Assembly (NCBI GenBank): GCA_004195315.1
Contig: SDWL01000017.1
Location: 1-15,904, forward strand
Reading direction: 5' to 3'
DNA: 15,904 nucleotides
Origin: Lutibacter sp.
GTDB lineage: Bacteria > Bacteroidota > Bacteroidia > Flavobacteriales > Flavobacteriaceae
Shown here: one piece after another, positions 7,774-15,307 of the stretch
Numbering within the stretch: the first letter of the stretch is position 1
How the letters are laid out: each line of letters begins with the position of its first letter
Position numbers and translations under genes: made by a program
The notes under the pieces: model-generated
Databases searched by the model: none
Told to the model about the DNA's origin: nothing
What the model saw: only the letters and a program-made list of their open reading frames with translations

Positions 7774-9096
7774 ATGAATATTACAAAAGAAAATATTGAT
7801 GCATTAAATGCAGTAGTGAAAGTTGAAATTTCAGTTGCGGATTACCAAGAAAAAGTAGCAACTATTTTACAAGATTACCGTAAAAAAGCTGATATCCCTG
7901 GATTTAGAAAAGGACAGGTTCCAATGGGAATGGTGAAAAAACAATATGGGAAATCTATAATGATTGATGAAGTTAATAAACTGCTACAAGAATCATTAAA
8001 TAATTTTTTAACTGAAGAAAAATTAGATATTTTAGGAAATCCATTACCTAAAATGCAAGATGATTTTGATTGGGATAAAGAAGATTACTCTTTCGAATTT
8101 GAATTAGGTTTAGCTCCTGAATTTGATGTTAAATTAGATGATAAGAAGAAAATTACACAATACAATATTATTGCTGATGAGGAATTATTAGAGAAAGAAG
8201 TTAAAAATATTCAAAAACGTTACGGGAAAATAATTGCTAAAGATGTAGTTGAAGAAGGTGTAAATATTACTGGAACTTTTGTGAATGAAGAAAAGGAAAT
8301 TAACAAAAAGTCTACAATAGAATTAGCTTCAGTTAAAGGGAAATCAAATCAAAATAAATTTGCTGGAAAAAAAGTTGGAGATGTTGTTGAATTAAAAACA
8401 AAAGGGCTTTTTGATGATGATCATAAATTAATAGGTGCTTTAGGAGTAGATCACGAAGCTATTCACGATCTTGATATTGTTGTAACTTTTACTATTGAAG
8501 AAGTTAATTTAACTGAATTAGGTGAAGTAAATCAAGAATTATTTGATAAGGTTTTTGGACCAGATGTTGTAAAATCTAAAGAAGAATTGGTTGCTAAAAT
8601 TAAAGAAGATGCTGAAAAACAATTCAAAACTCAAGCAGATCAACAATTATTAAATGACGTTACTGAATATTTAGTAGAAAACACAAAATTTGATTTACCT
8701 ACTGAATTTTTAAAGAAATGGTTAGCTGTTGCTGGTGAAAAACCAATGACATTAGAACAGGCTTCTGAAGAATTTGATAAATCAGAAAAAGGATTGCGTT
8801 ATCAATTAATTGAAGGCAAAATATTAAAAGATAACAACCTTCAAATTAATTTTGAAGAGCTAAAAGATTTCGCAAAAGGTTTTGTAAAAACTCAAATGGC
8901 TCAATACGGACAATTAAATCCTGAAGAAAAAGAATTGGATGATATTGTACAAAGAGTTTTAAGTAATCAAGATGAAACAAAACGTTTACAAGAACAATTG
9001 GTAAGTCAAAAATTATTAAATTTCTATAAAGAAAATATTACTTTTAAAGTAAAAGAAATGAATTATGAAGCATTTGTAAAAGAGGTTTACAAATAG
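7774..9096 (+). CDS. tig: Trigger factor (ribosome-associated chaperone)
   Basis: Trigger factor docks at the ribosomal exit tunnel and shields nascent chains. The protein has 440 residues, normal for the family. The N-terminal ribosome-binding domain is clear (about 1-110), with the docking loop GFRKGQVP at 43-50. The middle domain (about 150-250) occupies the place of the FKBP-type prolyl isomerase, but the active-site pattern of E. coli (G-F-E and flanking aromatics) is not visible, so isomerase activity is doubtful. The C-terminal part (about 255-440) is the charged, helical substrate cradle. The gene has its own strong promoter and is closed 17 nt after the stop by a strong terminator, so it is monocistronic. 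In many flavobacteria clpP and clpX follow; here they do not. Confidence 0.96.
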   Translation: MNITKENIDALNAVVKVEISVADYQEKVATILQDYRKKADIPGFRKGQVPMGMVKKQYGKSIMIDEVNKLLQESLNNFLTEEKLDILGNPLPKMQDDFDWDKEDYSFEFELGLAPEFDVKLDDKKKITQYNIIADEELLEKEVKNIQKRYGKIIAKDVVEEGVNITGTFVNEEKEINKKSTIELASVKGKSNQNKFAGKKVGDVVELKTKGLFDDDHKLIGALGVDHEAIHDLDIVVTFTIEEVNLTELGEVNQELFDKVFGPDVVKSKEELVAKIKEDAEKQFKTQADQQLLNDVTEYLVENTKFDLPTEFLKKWLAVAGEKPMTLEQASEEFDKSEKGLRYQLIEGKILKDNNLQINFEELKDFAKGFVKTQMAQYGQLNPEEKELDDIVQRVLSNQDETKRLQEQLVSQKLLNFYKENITFKVKEMNYEAFVKEVYK

Positions 9097-9113
9097 AATA
9101 ATTTAAATTAAGT

Positions 9114-9154
9114 AAAAAAAAACTCCTTAATAAATTTTATTAAGGAGTTTTTTT
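9114..9154. terminator. Bidirectional intrinsic terminator between tig and galE
   Basis: The inverted repeat AACTCCTTAATA / TATTAAGGAGTT (9121-9132 and 9138-9149) has a 5-nt loop. It is extended by A:T pairs to a 17-bp stem (9116-9132 with 9138-9154). A run of A lies on the left and a run of T on the right, so either strand ends in a U-tract. It serves the converging genes tig (stop at 9096, plus) and galE (stop at 9192, minus). Confidence 0.9.
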
Positions 9155-9191
9155 ATCAAATTATAAGAAGTGTAAATTCTTTAAATCTATT

Positions 9192-10199
9192 TTATAACGT
9201 TTGTTGCCATTTCCAAGCAGAAAGTAATGCTTCATCTAAAGTTAATTCAGCTTTCCAGCCTAATTCATTATTTGCAATAGTTGTATCTGCATATGCAGCA
9301 GTAATGTCGCCCTCTCTTCGGTCAACTAACTTGTAATTTAATTTTTTACCAGTAACTTTTTCAAAAGATTGTATCACTTCTAAAACAGAATTCCCATTAC
9401 CTGTTCCAATATTAAACACCTCAAAAGATGCTTTATTTTTGTTGTTAAGTAATCTTGTTAAAGCAACAATATGTGCTTTGGCTAAATCAACTACATGAAT
9501 ATAATCTCTTACAGCTGTTCCATCAGAAGTTGGATAATTACTTCCGAAAACAGATAATTCTTTACGAATACCTGCAGCAGTTTGAGTTACAAAAGGAATT
9601 AAATTTTGTGGAATTCCAATAGGTAATTCTCCAATTTTTGAAGATTTATGAGCGCCAATCGGATTAAAATAACGTAATGCAATAGCGTTTATAATAGAAA
9701 TTTTTGTGGTGTCTTTTATGATTTCTTCTCCAATCTTTTTGGTGTTTCCATACGGGGATTCTGCAGGTTTAACCGATGCGTTTTCAGTAATTGGAAGTTC
9801 ATCTGCTTGTCCGTAAACGGTACAAGACGAACTGAAAATGAAATTATTAACATTATTAGCCCTCATTTCTTGTAATAAATAAACAAGCGAACCAATGTTA
9901 TTTTCATAATATTCTAGAGGTTTTTCAACACTTTCTCCTACAGCTTTTGAAGCTGCGAAGTGAATAACGCCATCTATCTCATTTTCTTTAAAAAATTGTT
10001 GAACAGCAACTTTATCTTTTAAATCAATATTAAAGTAAGTAGGTTTTTTAGTTGTTATTGAAGTTATTTTATCAAGTACGTCAATGGTGGAATTTGATAA
10101 ATTATCAATTATTAAAACTTCAAAACCTTCGTTTTGAAGTTCTACAACTGTATGTGAGCCAATAAATCCTAATCCGCCAGTTACTAAAATATTTTTCAT
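9192..10199 (-). CDS. galE: UDP-glucose 4-epimerase GalE
   Basis: This is an NAD-dependent short-chain dehydrogenase family epimerase that interconverts UDP-glucose and UDP-galactose (or the N-acetyl forms), supplying sugars for surface polysaccharide and the Leloir pathway. It has 335 residues, very close to E. coli GalE. The nucleotide-binding motif TGGLGFIGSH lies at 7-16 (G8, G11, G14), followed by IDNLSNS (31-37). Catalytic residues are visible as S125 in SSSCTVYG (123-130), and Y150 and K154 in SPYGNTKK (148-155). RYFNPIGAH (176-184) and RDYIHVVDLA (231-240) are typical GalE segments. Its ATG overlaps the stop of the upstream aminotransferase by one base (TAATG), so the two are translationally coupled. 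Whether it acts on plain or N-acetylated sugars cannot be told by eye. Confidence 0.96.
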   Translation of the reverse strand: MKNILVTGGLGFIGSHTVVELQNEGFEVLIIDNLSNSTIDVLDKITSITTKKPTYFNIDLKDKVAVQQFFKENEIDGVIHFAASKAVGESVEKPLEYYENNIGSLVYLLQEMRANNVNNFIFSSSCTVYGQADELPITENASVKPAESPYGNTKKIGEEIIKDTTKISIINAIALRYFNPIGAHKSSKIGELPIGIPQNLIPFVTQTAAGIRKELSVFGSNYPTSDGTAVRDYIHVVDLAKAHIVALTRLLNNKNKASFEVFNIGTGNGNSVLEVIQSFEKVTGKKLNYKLVDRREGDITAAYADTTIANNELGWKAELTLDEALLSAWKWQQTL

Positions 10200-11329
10200 T
10201 AATTATTTATAAAATCTACAATTGTTTTAATAATAAAATCTTGTTGTTCAGTATCCAATTCAGTATGCATTGGTAAAGAAATTACGGTATCCATTAATTC
10301 ATTTGTAACTTTAAAATCAACTTCATTATAACGAGTATCCATATAAGCTTTTTGACTGTGTAAAGGAACTGGATAATAGATAGCATTCGGAATTCCGTTA
10401 TCTAGTAAATGCTGATGTAATTCATTTCGTTTACCATTCAGAATTTGTAATGTGTATTGATGAAATACGTGTGATGAAAAAGAACTTATTGCAGGAGTAA
10501 TAATATTTTTATTTGAAGTAAATGCATTCGAATAATATATGGCAGCTTTTTTTCGAGCTTCACAATAAGTATCTAACTCACGTAATTTAATTCTTAAAAT
10601 AGCTGCTTGTATGCTATCTAATCGAGAATTCACACCAACAACATCATGATAATAACGCTTGTACATTCCATGGTTTACTATGCCTCTTAAAATGTGAGCT
10701 AACTCATCATCATTTGTAAAAATAGCGCCACCATCACCATAGCAGCCTAAATTTTTAGAAGGAAAAAATGAAGTTGTTCCTGCAATACCAATTGTTCCAG
10801 CTTTTTTAACAGAGCCATCTTTAAATGCATAATCTGCACCAATAGATTGTGCAGTATCTTCAATTACAAATAAGTTGTGTTTTTTTGCAATTTCTAAAAT
10901 AGCTTCCATATTTGCACATTGTCCATATAAATGAACAGGTACAATAGCTTTAGTTTTAGGGGTAATTGCTTTTTTTAGAGCTTCAATATCCATGTTAAAA
11001 GTATCTTTTTCAACATCAACTAAAACAGGTGTTAATTGTAAAAGAGCAATTACTTCAACAGTAGCAGCAAACGTAAAATCAGCTGTGATAACCTCGTCGC
11101 CAGGTTTTAAATCCAGTCCCATCATCGCAATTTGAAGCGCGTCTGTTCCGTTTGCACAAGGAATTACGTGTTTTACACCTAAATATTCTTCTAATTCTTT
11201 TTGAAAACTATGCACTTCTGGGCCGTTTATATAAGCTCCAGATTTTACAACTTCTAATATTTTTGAATCTATTTGTTCTTGTATTTTATCATATTGACCA
11301 AGTAGGTCAACCATTTGTATTTTTTTCAT
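10199..11329 (-). CDS. DegT/DnrJ/EryC1/StrS aminotransferase, WbpE-like
   Basis: This is a PLP-dependent sugar aminotransferase of 376 residues that transfers an amino group (usually from glutamate) to a keto sugar nucleotide. The N-terminal part is close to WbpE, the UDP-3-oxo-GlcNAcA aminotransferase: it starts in I-Q-M-V-D-L-L, has SGAYINGPEV (30-39), CANGTDALQ (58-66) and GDEVITADFTF (77-87). PLP contacts are IEDTAQSIGA (156-165, D158 and Q161) and the Schiff-base lysine K192 in TSFFPSKNLGCYGDGGA (186-202). The H-x-x-G-V-N-S-R-L-D substrate segment is also present. Start ATG is at 11329. It heads a two-gene unit with galE and has its own promoter at 11355-11385. The partner dehydrogenase and acetyltransferase of a WbpB/D/E pathway are not in the window, so the exact sugar is unknown. 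Product is likely for LPS, capsule or glycoprotein glycans. Confidence 0.9.
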   Translation of the reverse strand: MKKIQMVDLLGQYDKIQEQIDSKILEVVKSGAYINGPEVHSFQKELEEYLGVKHVIPCANGTDALQIAMMGLDLKPGDEVITADFTFAATVEVIALLQLTPVLVDVEKDTFNMDIEALKKAITPKTKAIVPVHLYGQCANMEAILEIAKKHNLFVIEDTAQSIGADYAFKDGSVKKAGTIGIAGTTSFFPSKNLGCYGDGGAIFTNDDELAHILRGIVNHGMYKRYYHDVVGVNSRLDSIQAAILRIKLRELDTYCEARKKAAIYYSNAFTSNKNIITPAISSFSSHVFHQYTLQILNGKRNELHQHLLDNGIPNAIYYPVPLHSQKAYMDTRYNEVDFKVTNELMDTVISLPMHTELDTEQQDFIIKTIVDFINN

Positions 11330-11354
11330 ATGAAATAATTAAATAATAGAACAT

Positions 11355-11385
11355 CAAAAATACAATAAAAGCAAGTGACAAACAA
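11355..11385 (-). promoter_or_regulatory. Promoter of the aminotransferase-galE unit
   Basis: On the minus strand a -33 TTG (11385-11383) is followed after 20 nt by TATTTTTG (11362-11355), a perfect TAnnTTTG. The -7 box ends 25 nt before the ATG at 11329. It lies inside the 85-nt gap after cysM, so the sugar genes can be transcribed apart from the cysteine genes. Confidence 0.65.
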
Positions 11386-11414
11386 TCTTAAATAAAGATA
11401 TGTGCTATAACGTT

Positions 11415-12302
11415 TTATTCAAATAAATTTGAGGATAAATAACGATCACCTCTGTCTGGAATTACAGTTACAATAATGCCTTTAGTTAAGGTTTTTGCTA
11501 ATTTTAATGAAGCTGCCACTGCGCCACCACCACTCATTCCAGAAAAAACACCTTCTTCTTTAGCTAATCTTTTAGTCATTTCACGAGCTTCTTTTTCACT
11601 TATTTCAATAATGGTATCAACTTTTTTAGGGTCAAATATTTTTGGAAGAAATTCTTTTGACCATTTTCTAATACCTGGAATTTTAGAATTATCAGTTGGT
11701 TGTGCGCCAATAATTTGAATATTTTTATTTTTTTCTTTTAAAAAAGTTGAAGTTCCCATAATGGTCCCTGTAGTTCCCATTGCTGAAACAAAATGAGTTA
11801 TTTCGCCATTGGTATCTTTCCAAATTTCAGGAGCTGTTGTTTTATAATGTGCTATCCAATTATCTTCATTCGCAAATTGATTTAGCATATAATAACCTTT
11901 ATCAATTACCTGTTTTTCTGCGTAATTTCTTGCGCCTTCAATACCAATTTCAGCAGCAGTTAATGTAACTTTTGCTCCGTAAGCTTGCATAGTTTGAATA
12001 CGCTCTTTAGTTGAATTTTCAGGCATTACTAATTCAATTTGTAAACCAAATTGCTGTGCTATCATAGCCAATGCAATTCCAGTATTACCACTTGTAGCTT
12101 CAATTAAATAATCCCCTTTTTTAATGTCATTTCTTTTAAGAGCAGCGTTAATCATATTAAATGCGGGCCTGTCTTTAACACTGCCTGCTAAATTATTTCC
12201 TTCAAGTTTAAGAAATAGTGAAACATCTTTTTTTATCAGTAATTTTTGAACTTTTACCAATGGGGTATTCCCTAAAAAATTAAATAAATTGTTGGTTTTC
12301 AT
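11415..12302 (-). CDS. cysM: Cysteine synthase B (O-acetylserine sulfhydrylase), CysM type
   Basis: This PLP enzyme makes L-cysteine from O-acetylserine and sulfide (CysM enzymes can also use thiosulfate). The product has 295 residues. The early motif LEGNNLAGSVKDRPA (33-47) carries the PLP lysine K43 and is the CysM-type version of the motif. TSGNTG (70-75) binds substrate carboxylate. SAMGTTGTIMG is the PLP-phosphate loop, and SGMSGGGAVAA near the C-terminus holds the PLP-ring serine region. It lacks any extra C-terminal domain. The gene follows the serine acetyltransferase gene after 3 nt, so the pair encodes the two-step serine-to-cysteine pathway as one unit. Its stop is followed by an 85-nt gap with the next promoter; no clear terminator is seen. 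Confidence 0.95.
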   Translation of the reverse strand: MKTNNLFNFLGNTPLVKVQKLLIKKDVSLFLKLEGNNLAGSVKDRPAFNMINAALKRNDIKKGDYLIEATSGNTGIALAMIAQQFGLQIELVMPENSTKERIQTMQAYGAKVTLTAAEIGIEGARNYAEKQVIDKGYYMLNQFANEDNWIAHYKTTAPEIWKDTNGEITHFVSAMGTTGTIMGTSTFLKEKNKNIQIIGAQPTDNSKIPGIRKWSKEFLPKIFDPKKVDTIIEISEKEAREMTKRLAKEEGVFSGMSGGGAVAASLKLAKTLTKGIIVTVIPDRGDRYLSSNLFE

Positions 12303-12305
12303 TAG

Positions 12306-13100
12306 TTAAAATTTAGGTTTTAATTTTGTTTCTGTTGAATGATAAACTAATGAGTTTTTAGGAACAGATTTAGTAATCCAAACGTTACCGCCAATTGTAC
12401 TGTTTTCACCTATAATTGTTTCTCCTCCAAGTATTGTTGCATTTGCATAAATAGTAACATTGTCTTCAACAGTTGGATGCCTTTTTGTGTTTTTTAGTTC
12501 TTTTGAAACTTGTAAAGCGCCTAAGGTAACACCTTGATAAATTTTCACATGGTCTTTTATTATGCAAGTTTCACCAATGACTGTTCCTGTTGCGTGATCA
12601 ATAAAAAAGGACTTTCCTATAGTAGCACCTGGGTGAATATCGGTTCCGGTTTTACTATGAGCATATTCACTCATTAATCTTGGAATGAAGGGGGTGTTTA
12701 GCAATAATAGTTCATGGCTAAATCTATAAATAGCAATAGCATAAAAACCTGGATAGGCTAAATAAACTTCTTCTATATTATTGGATGCAGGATCATTATC
12801 CACTAATTCTTGGGCATCTAAGTTTAAATTTTCTAAAATTGAAGGCAGTTTAAACAAAAAGCTGTTCCAAATGGTTTCACATGACTCATCTTTAATTAAA
12901 CAGGCAAGTTTATAAATTTCTTTAAAATCAATCTCTAATTTTTCAATATTACTCTCTAAACAAGCTTCAGCATCAAATAATTTGAAAAATAAATTATTGG
13001 TAAACTTTTCAGTTTTATGTTTTAGACTAAAATTTAAGTGTGGCCTATTTTTATTTGTAATAATTTCACGAATTATTTCTTCTTTTGTTGTCATATTCAT
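12306..13100 (-). CDS. cysE: Serine O-acetyltransferase (EpsC/CysE family)
   Basis: This enzyme acetylates L-serine with acetyl-CoA to O-acetylserine, the first committed step of cysteine synthesis. The protein has 264 residues: an N-terminal helical domain (about 1-140), then a left-handed beta-helix of hexapeptide repeats (about 150-250). Catalytic-position residues are seen in TDIHPGATIG (153-162, D154) and IDHATGTVIGE (167-177, H169), with the same 15-residue spacing as D143 and H158 of E. coli CysE. LYQGVTLG-like IYQGVTLGAL is at 187-196, and KRHPTV at 206-211 fits the CoA side. The C-terminus ends in K-P-K-F and lacks the terminal isoleucine by which CysE of enterics docks into CysK. 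It lies 25 nt after a nitroreductase gene and 3 nt before cysM. Confidence 0.94.
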   Translation of the reverse strand: MNMTTKEEIIREIITNKNRPHLNFSLKHKTEKFTNNLFFKLFDAEACLESNIEKLEIDFKEIYKLACLIKDESCETIWNSFLFKLPSILENLNLDAQELVDNDPASNNIEEVYLAYPGFYAIAIYRFSHELLLLNTPFIPRLMSEYAHSKTGTDIHPGATIGKSFFIDHATGTVIGETCIIKDHVKIYQGVTLGALQVSKELKNTKRHPTVEDNVTIYANATILGGETIIGENSTIGGNVWITKSVPKNSLVYHSTETKLKPKF

Positions 13101-13125
13101 TTTTGACGATTTTTTTAGAAACTAA

Positions 13126-13860
13126 TTACCATTGTTTATAAATACTTTCAAAAGGAATTCTAAAACGTTCACCATAAACTCCCTCAGTTTTACGAATTCC
13201 ACAAGATATTACCATGTTAATTTCACTTTTTGAAGGTAATTTTAATATTTTTTTTATGCGAAGCGTGTCACTTCCTTCCATTGGGCAGGTATCATAATTT
13301 TCAGCAGCCATACTTAACATAAAAGTTTGAGCCGCTAAAGCAGCACTTTTATGTACAACAATTCTCATATCTGATTTTCGAAGTTGTCTATAACTAGGTT
13401 TAAAAACTCCTATTAACCAAGAAATAGCATATTTTATATAACCATAAATTCCGAAGAAATCACGGTATGCAAAAGGCATAATTTTTTTATAATAATTTAA
13501 GGCAAATTTTTCGCGACCTGAATACTCATCTTTAAGTTTTACTCCAAATAGTTTAGTTAAATAGCTAATATGAGTTTTAACACGTAGTTTCCATAAATCT
13601 TTACGAACTACAATTACAACTATTTCTTTTGCTGTTGTTGCGGCGCTTTGCCCCAAACAAGCTACAGCCAATTTGGCTAAGATATCTTTTGCGGTTATAT
13701 GATGAAATTCCCATAATTGCATATTGCTACTGTTTGGAGCTAATATTGCTTGCTGAATGCATTTTTTTACAATTTCTGAATCAATTTCTTTGTTTTCATC
13801 GTACACTCTAACAGAACGACGATAATGAATGGCACCTAAAAGACTACTATCATTTTTCAT
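13126..13860 (-). CDS. Nitroreductase-family flavoprotein
   Basis: This is a predicted FMN-dependent NAD(P)H oxidoreductase of 244 residues, starting at the ATG at 13860 (a TTG six codons upstream is less likely). Typical segments are HYRRSVRVY (12-20) for FMN phosphate, APNSSNMQLWEF (41-52), KSAALAAQTFML (171-182), CPMEG (192-196) and the C-terminal GIRKTEGVYGERFRIPFE (221-238). Compared with small family members of about 190-220 residues it carries an enlarged middle (about 90-165) with a hydrophobic aromatic stretch, FGIYGYIKYAISWLIGVF (136-153), that could act as a lid or touch the membrane. The substrate cannot be inferred. It stands 25 nt before cysE on the same strand and seems to be the first gene of the nitroreductase-cysE-cysM unit. 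No good TAnnTTTG promoter is seen in the 117 nt upstream. Confidence 0.88.
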   Translation of the reverse strand: MKNDSSLLGAIHYRRSVRVYDENKEIDSEIVKKCIQQAILAPNSSNMQLWEFHHITAKDILAKLAVACLGQSAATTAKEIVVIVVRKDLWKLRVKTHISYLTKLFGVKLKDEYSGREKFALNYYKKIMPFAYRDFFGIYGYIKYAISWLIGVFKPSYRQLRKSDMRIVVHKSAALAAQTFMLSMAAENYDTCPMEGSDTLRIKKILKLPSKSEINMVISCGIRKTEGVYGERFRIPFESIYKQW

Positions 13861-13977
13861 AGCTGTAAAATTAAACAATTTACATTTGATAATTTAATCT
13901 TTAAAAGTTTGAATAGTTACTTAAATTCACTCATTTTAAAATAGTTAGCTTAAATCAATTATGAAGTGTACATGAAT

Positions 13978-15153
13978 TTAGAAATTAGCAGCAGTTTTAT
14001 GAACATGGTTCAATTCCATTAAACGATGAATATCTTCATCATTAACTTGTTTATGGAAATCGGCAAATTTTAAAAATTGAGGGTATAAATCATCCAATTC
14101 AATTTTTGTTAAATCGTAACCAACATTTTTAGCGCGAAAAGCCAAAGCGGCTCGGCCACTTCTTGCTGTTAATATAATTGAAGATTCATTAACACCAACA
14201 TCGGCAGGGTTAATTATTTCGTAGGTTTCTCTATTTTTTATAACTCCATCTTGGTGAATTCCAGAACTATGTGCAAAAGCATTTTCACCAACAATTGCTT
14301 TGTTTGGCTGAACTTTCATACCCATGCTTTCTTGCACTAATTGGCTAGTGCTATATAATAATTTAGTATTTATTCCTGTATCTAAATTTAAATTTGGATG
14401 TTGTTTTAAAATCATTACAACTTCTTCTAATGAAGTATTTCCTGCACGTTCTCCAATTCCATTTATTGTGCATTCAATTTGACGTGCGCCATTTTGAACA
14501 CCAGCAATTGCATTGGCTGTTGCCAAACCTAAATCGTTATGGCAATGGCAAGAAATAATGACATTATGGATTCCTTTTACGTTTTCTTTCAGGTATTTTA
14601 TTTTAGCACCATATTCGTCAGGTAAGCAATAACCAGTAGTATCAGGGATATTCAAAACAGTTGCGCCTGCTTTAATAACTTGTTCTAAAATTCTAGCTAA
14701 ATATTCATTATCTGTTCTACCAGCATCTTCTGCATAAAATTCAACATCTTCAACAAAAGATTTGGCGTAAGCAACCGCACCAACGGCTCTTTCAATAATT
14801 ATTTCTTTTGTTGAATTAAATTTATGAATTATATGAGAATCAGAAGTTCCAATCCCGGTATGAATTCTAGGTCGTTTGGCATATTTTAGTGCTGCCGCTG
14901 CAACTTCAATGTCTTTTTTATTTGCTCTTGTAAGACCACAAACTATCGCTGTTTTAACTAATTTTGAAATTTTTTCTACTGAAGTAAAATCTCCAGGGCT
15001 TGAAACTGGAAATCCAGCTTCAATTACATCAACACCTAAAATATCTAGACGTTCTGCTATGATTAATTTTTGTGTAGTATTAAGCTTACAACCAGGAACT
15101 TGTTCGCCATCTCTTAAGGTTGTGTCAAAAATTTCGACTTTATTGTTACTCAT
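13978..15153 (-). CDS. leuA: 2-isopropylmalate synthase, short form without regulatory domain
   Basis: This enzyme condenses acetyl-CoA with 2-oxoisovalerate to 2-isopropylmalate, the first step of leucine synthesis. The product has 391 residues. The TIM-barrel catalytic domain is complete: FDTTLRDGEQ (9-18, R14 and D15), EAGFP (45-49), HTGIGTSD (98-105), SCHCHNDLGL (201-210, metal-binding H203 and H205), and NGIGERAGNTSLEE (231-244, N239). The FAHSSGIHQDG segment (293-303) and the SGRAAL linker region (332-337) follow. The protein ends after the linker subdomains, about 120 residues short of full-length leucine-inhibited LeuA, so the allosteric LeuA-dimer domain is absent. The GERAGNTS motif favours isopropylmalate synthase over homocitrate or citramalate synthase, but the latter remain possible. 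No leuB, leuC or leuD is adjacent within the window; it appears monocistronic and divergent from the unknown gene at 15308. Confidence 0.9.
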   Translation of the reverse strand: MSNNKVEIFDTTLRDGEQVPGCKLNTTQKLIIAERLDILGVDVIEAGFPVSSPGDFTSVEKISKLVKTAIVCGLTRANKKDIEVAAAALKYAKRPRIHTGIGTSDSHIIHKFNSTKEIIIERAVGAVAYAKSFVEDVEFYAEDAGRTDNEYLARILEQVIKAGATVLNIPDTTGYCLPDEYGAKIKYLKENVKGIHNVIISCHCHNDLGLATANAIAGVQNGARQIECTINGIGERAGNTSLEEVVMILKQHPNLNLDTGINTKLLYSTSQLVQESMGMKVQPNKAIVGENAFAHSSGIHQDGVIKNRETYEIINPADVGVNESSIILTARSGRAALAFRAKNVGYDLTKIELDDLYPQFLKFADFHKQVNDEDIHRLMELNHVHKTAANF

Positions 15154-15184
15154 TTTTGATTTTTTTTTATCACATTTGAAGTGT

Positions 15185-15192
15185 CAAAAATA
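15185..15192 (-). promoter_or_regulatory. Candidate -7 promoter element of leuA
   Basis: The minus strand reads TATTTTTG, a full TAnnTTTG match, ending 31 nt before the leuA ATG. The nearest upstream TTG is 24 nt away, a little beyond the usual spacing, so the -33 part is uncertain. No leader peptide rich in leucine codons or attenuator hairpin was seen. Confidence 0.45.
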
Positions 15193-15226
15193 ATACTAAA
15201 CGTTTTTTGTATATTTCAATAAATGA

Positions 15227-15257
15227 TTTGTTTACAATATTCAAATGCTTATTTTTT
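15227..15257 (+). promoter_or_regulatory. Possible promoter of the rightmost unknown gene
   Basis: TTTG at 15227-15230 is followed after 19 nt by TATTTTTT (15250-15257), which matches TAnnTTTG at all but the last position. The start would lie about 45 nt before the ATG at 15308. It faces away from the leuA promoter in a 154-nt divergent gap. The sequence is very T-rich, so the match is weak evidence. Confidence 0.3.
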
Positions 15258-15307
15258 TTGTAAAACATTAAAAATCAAATAGATAAAATAAATCTCTTAC
15301 AGTGGCT

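Noticed and set aside
13861..13878. Upstream TTG start for the nitroreductase
   Set aside because: The ATG at 13860 lies at the normal distance from the conserved FMN-binding segment; TTG starts are rare in this group.
14876..15193. 105-residue plus-strand open frame over the start of leuA
   Set aside because: It is antisense to the highly conserved LeuA N-terminal domain; the LeuA frame explains the sequence.
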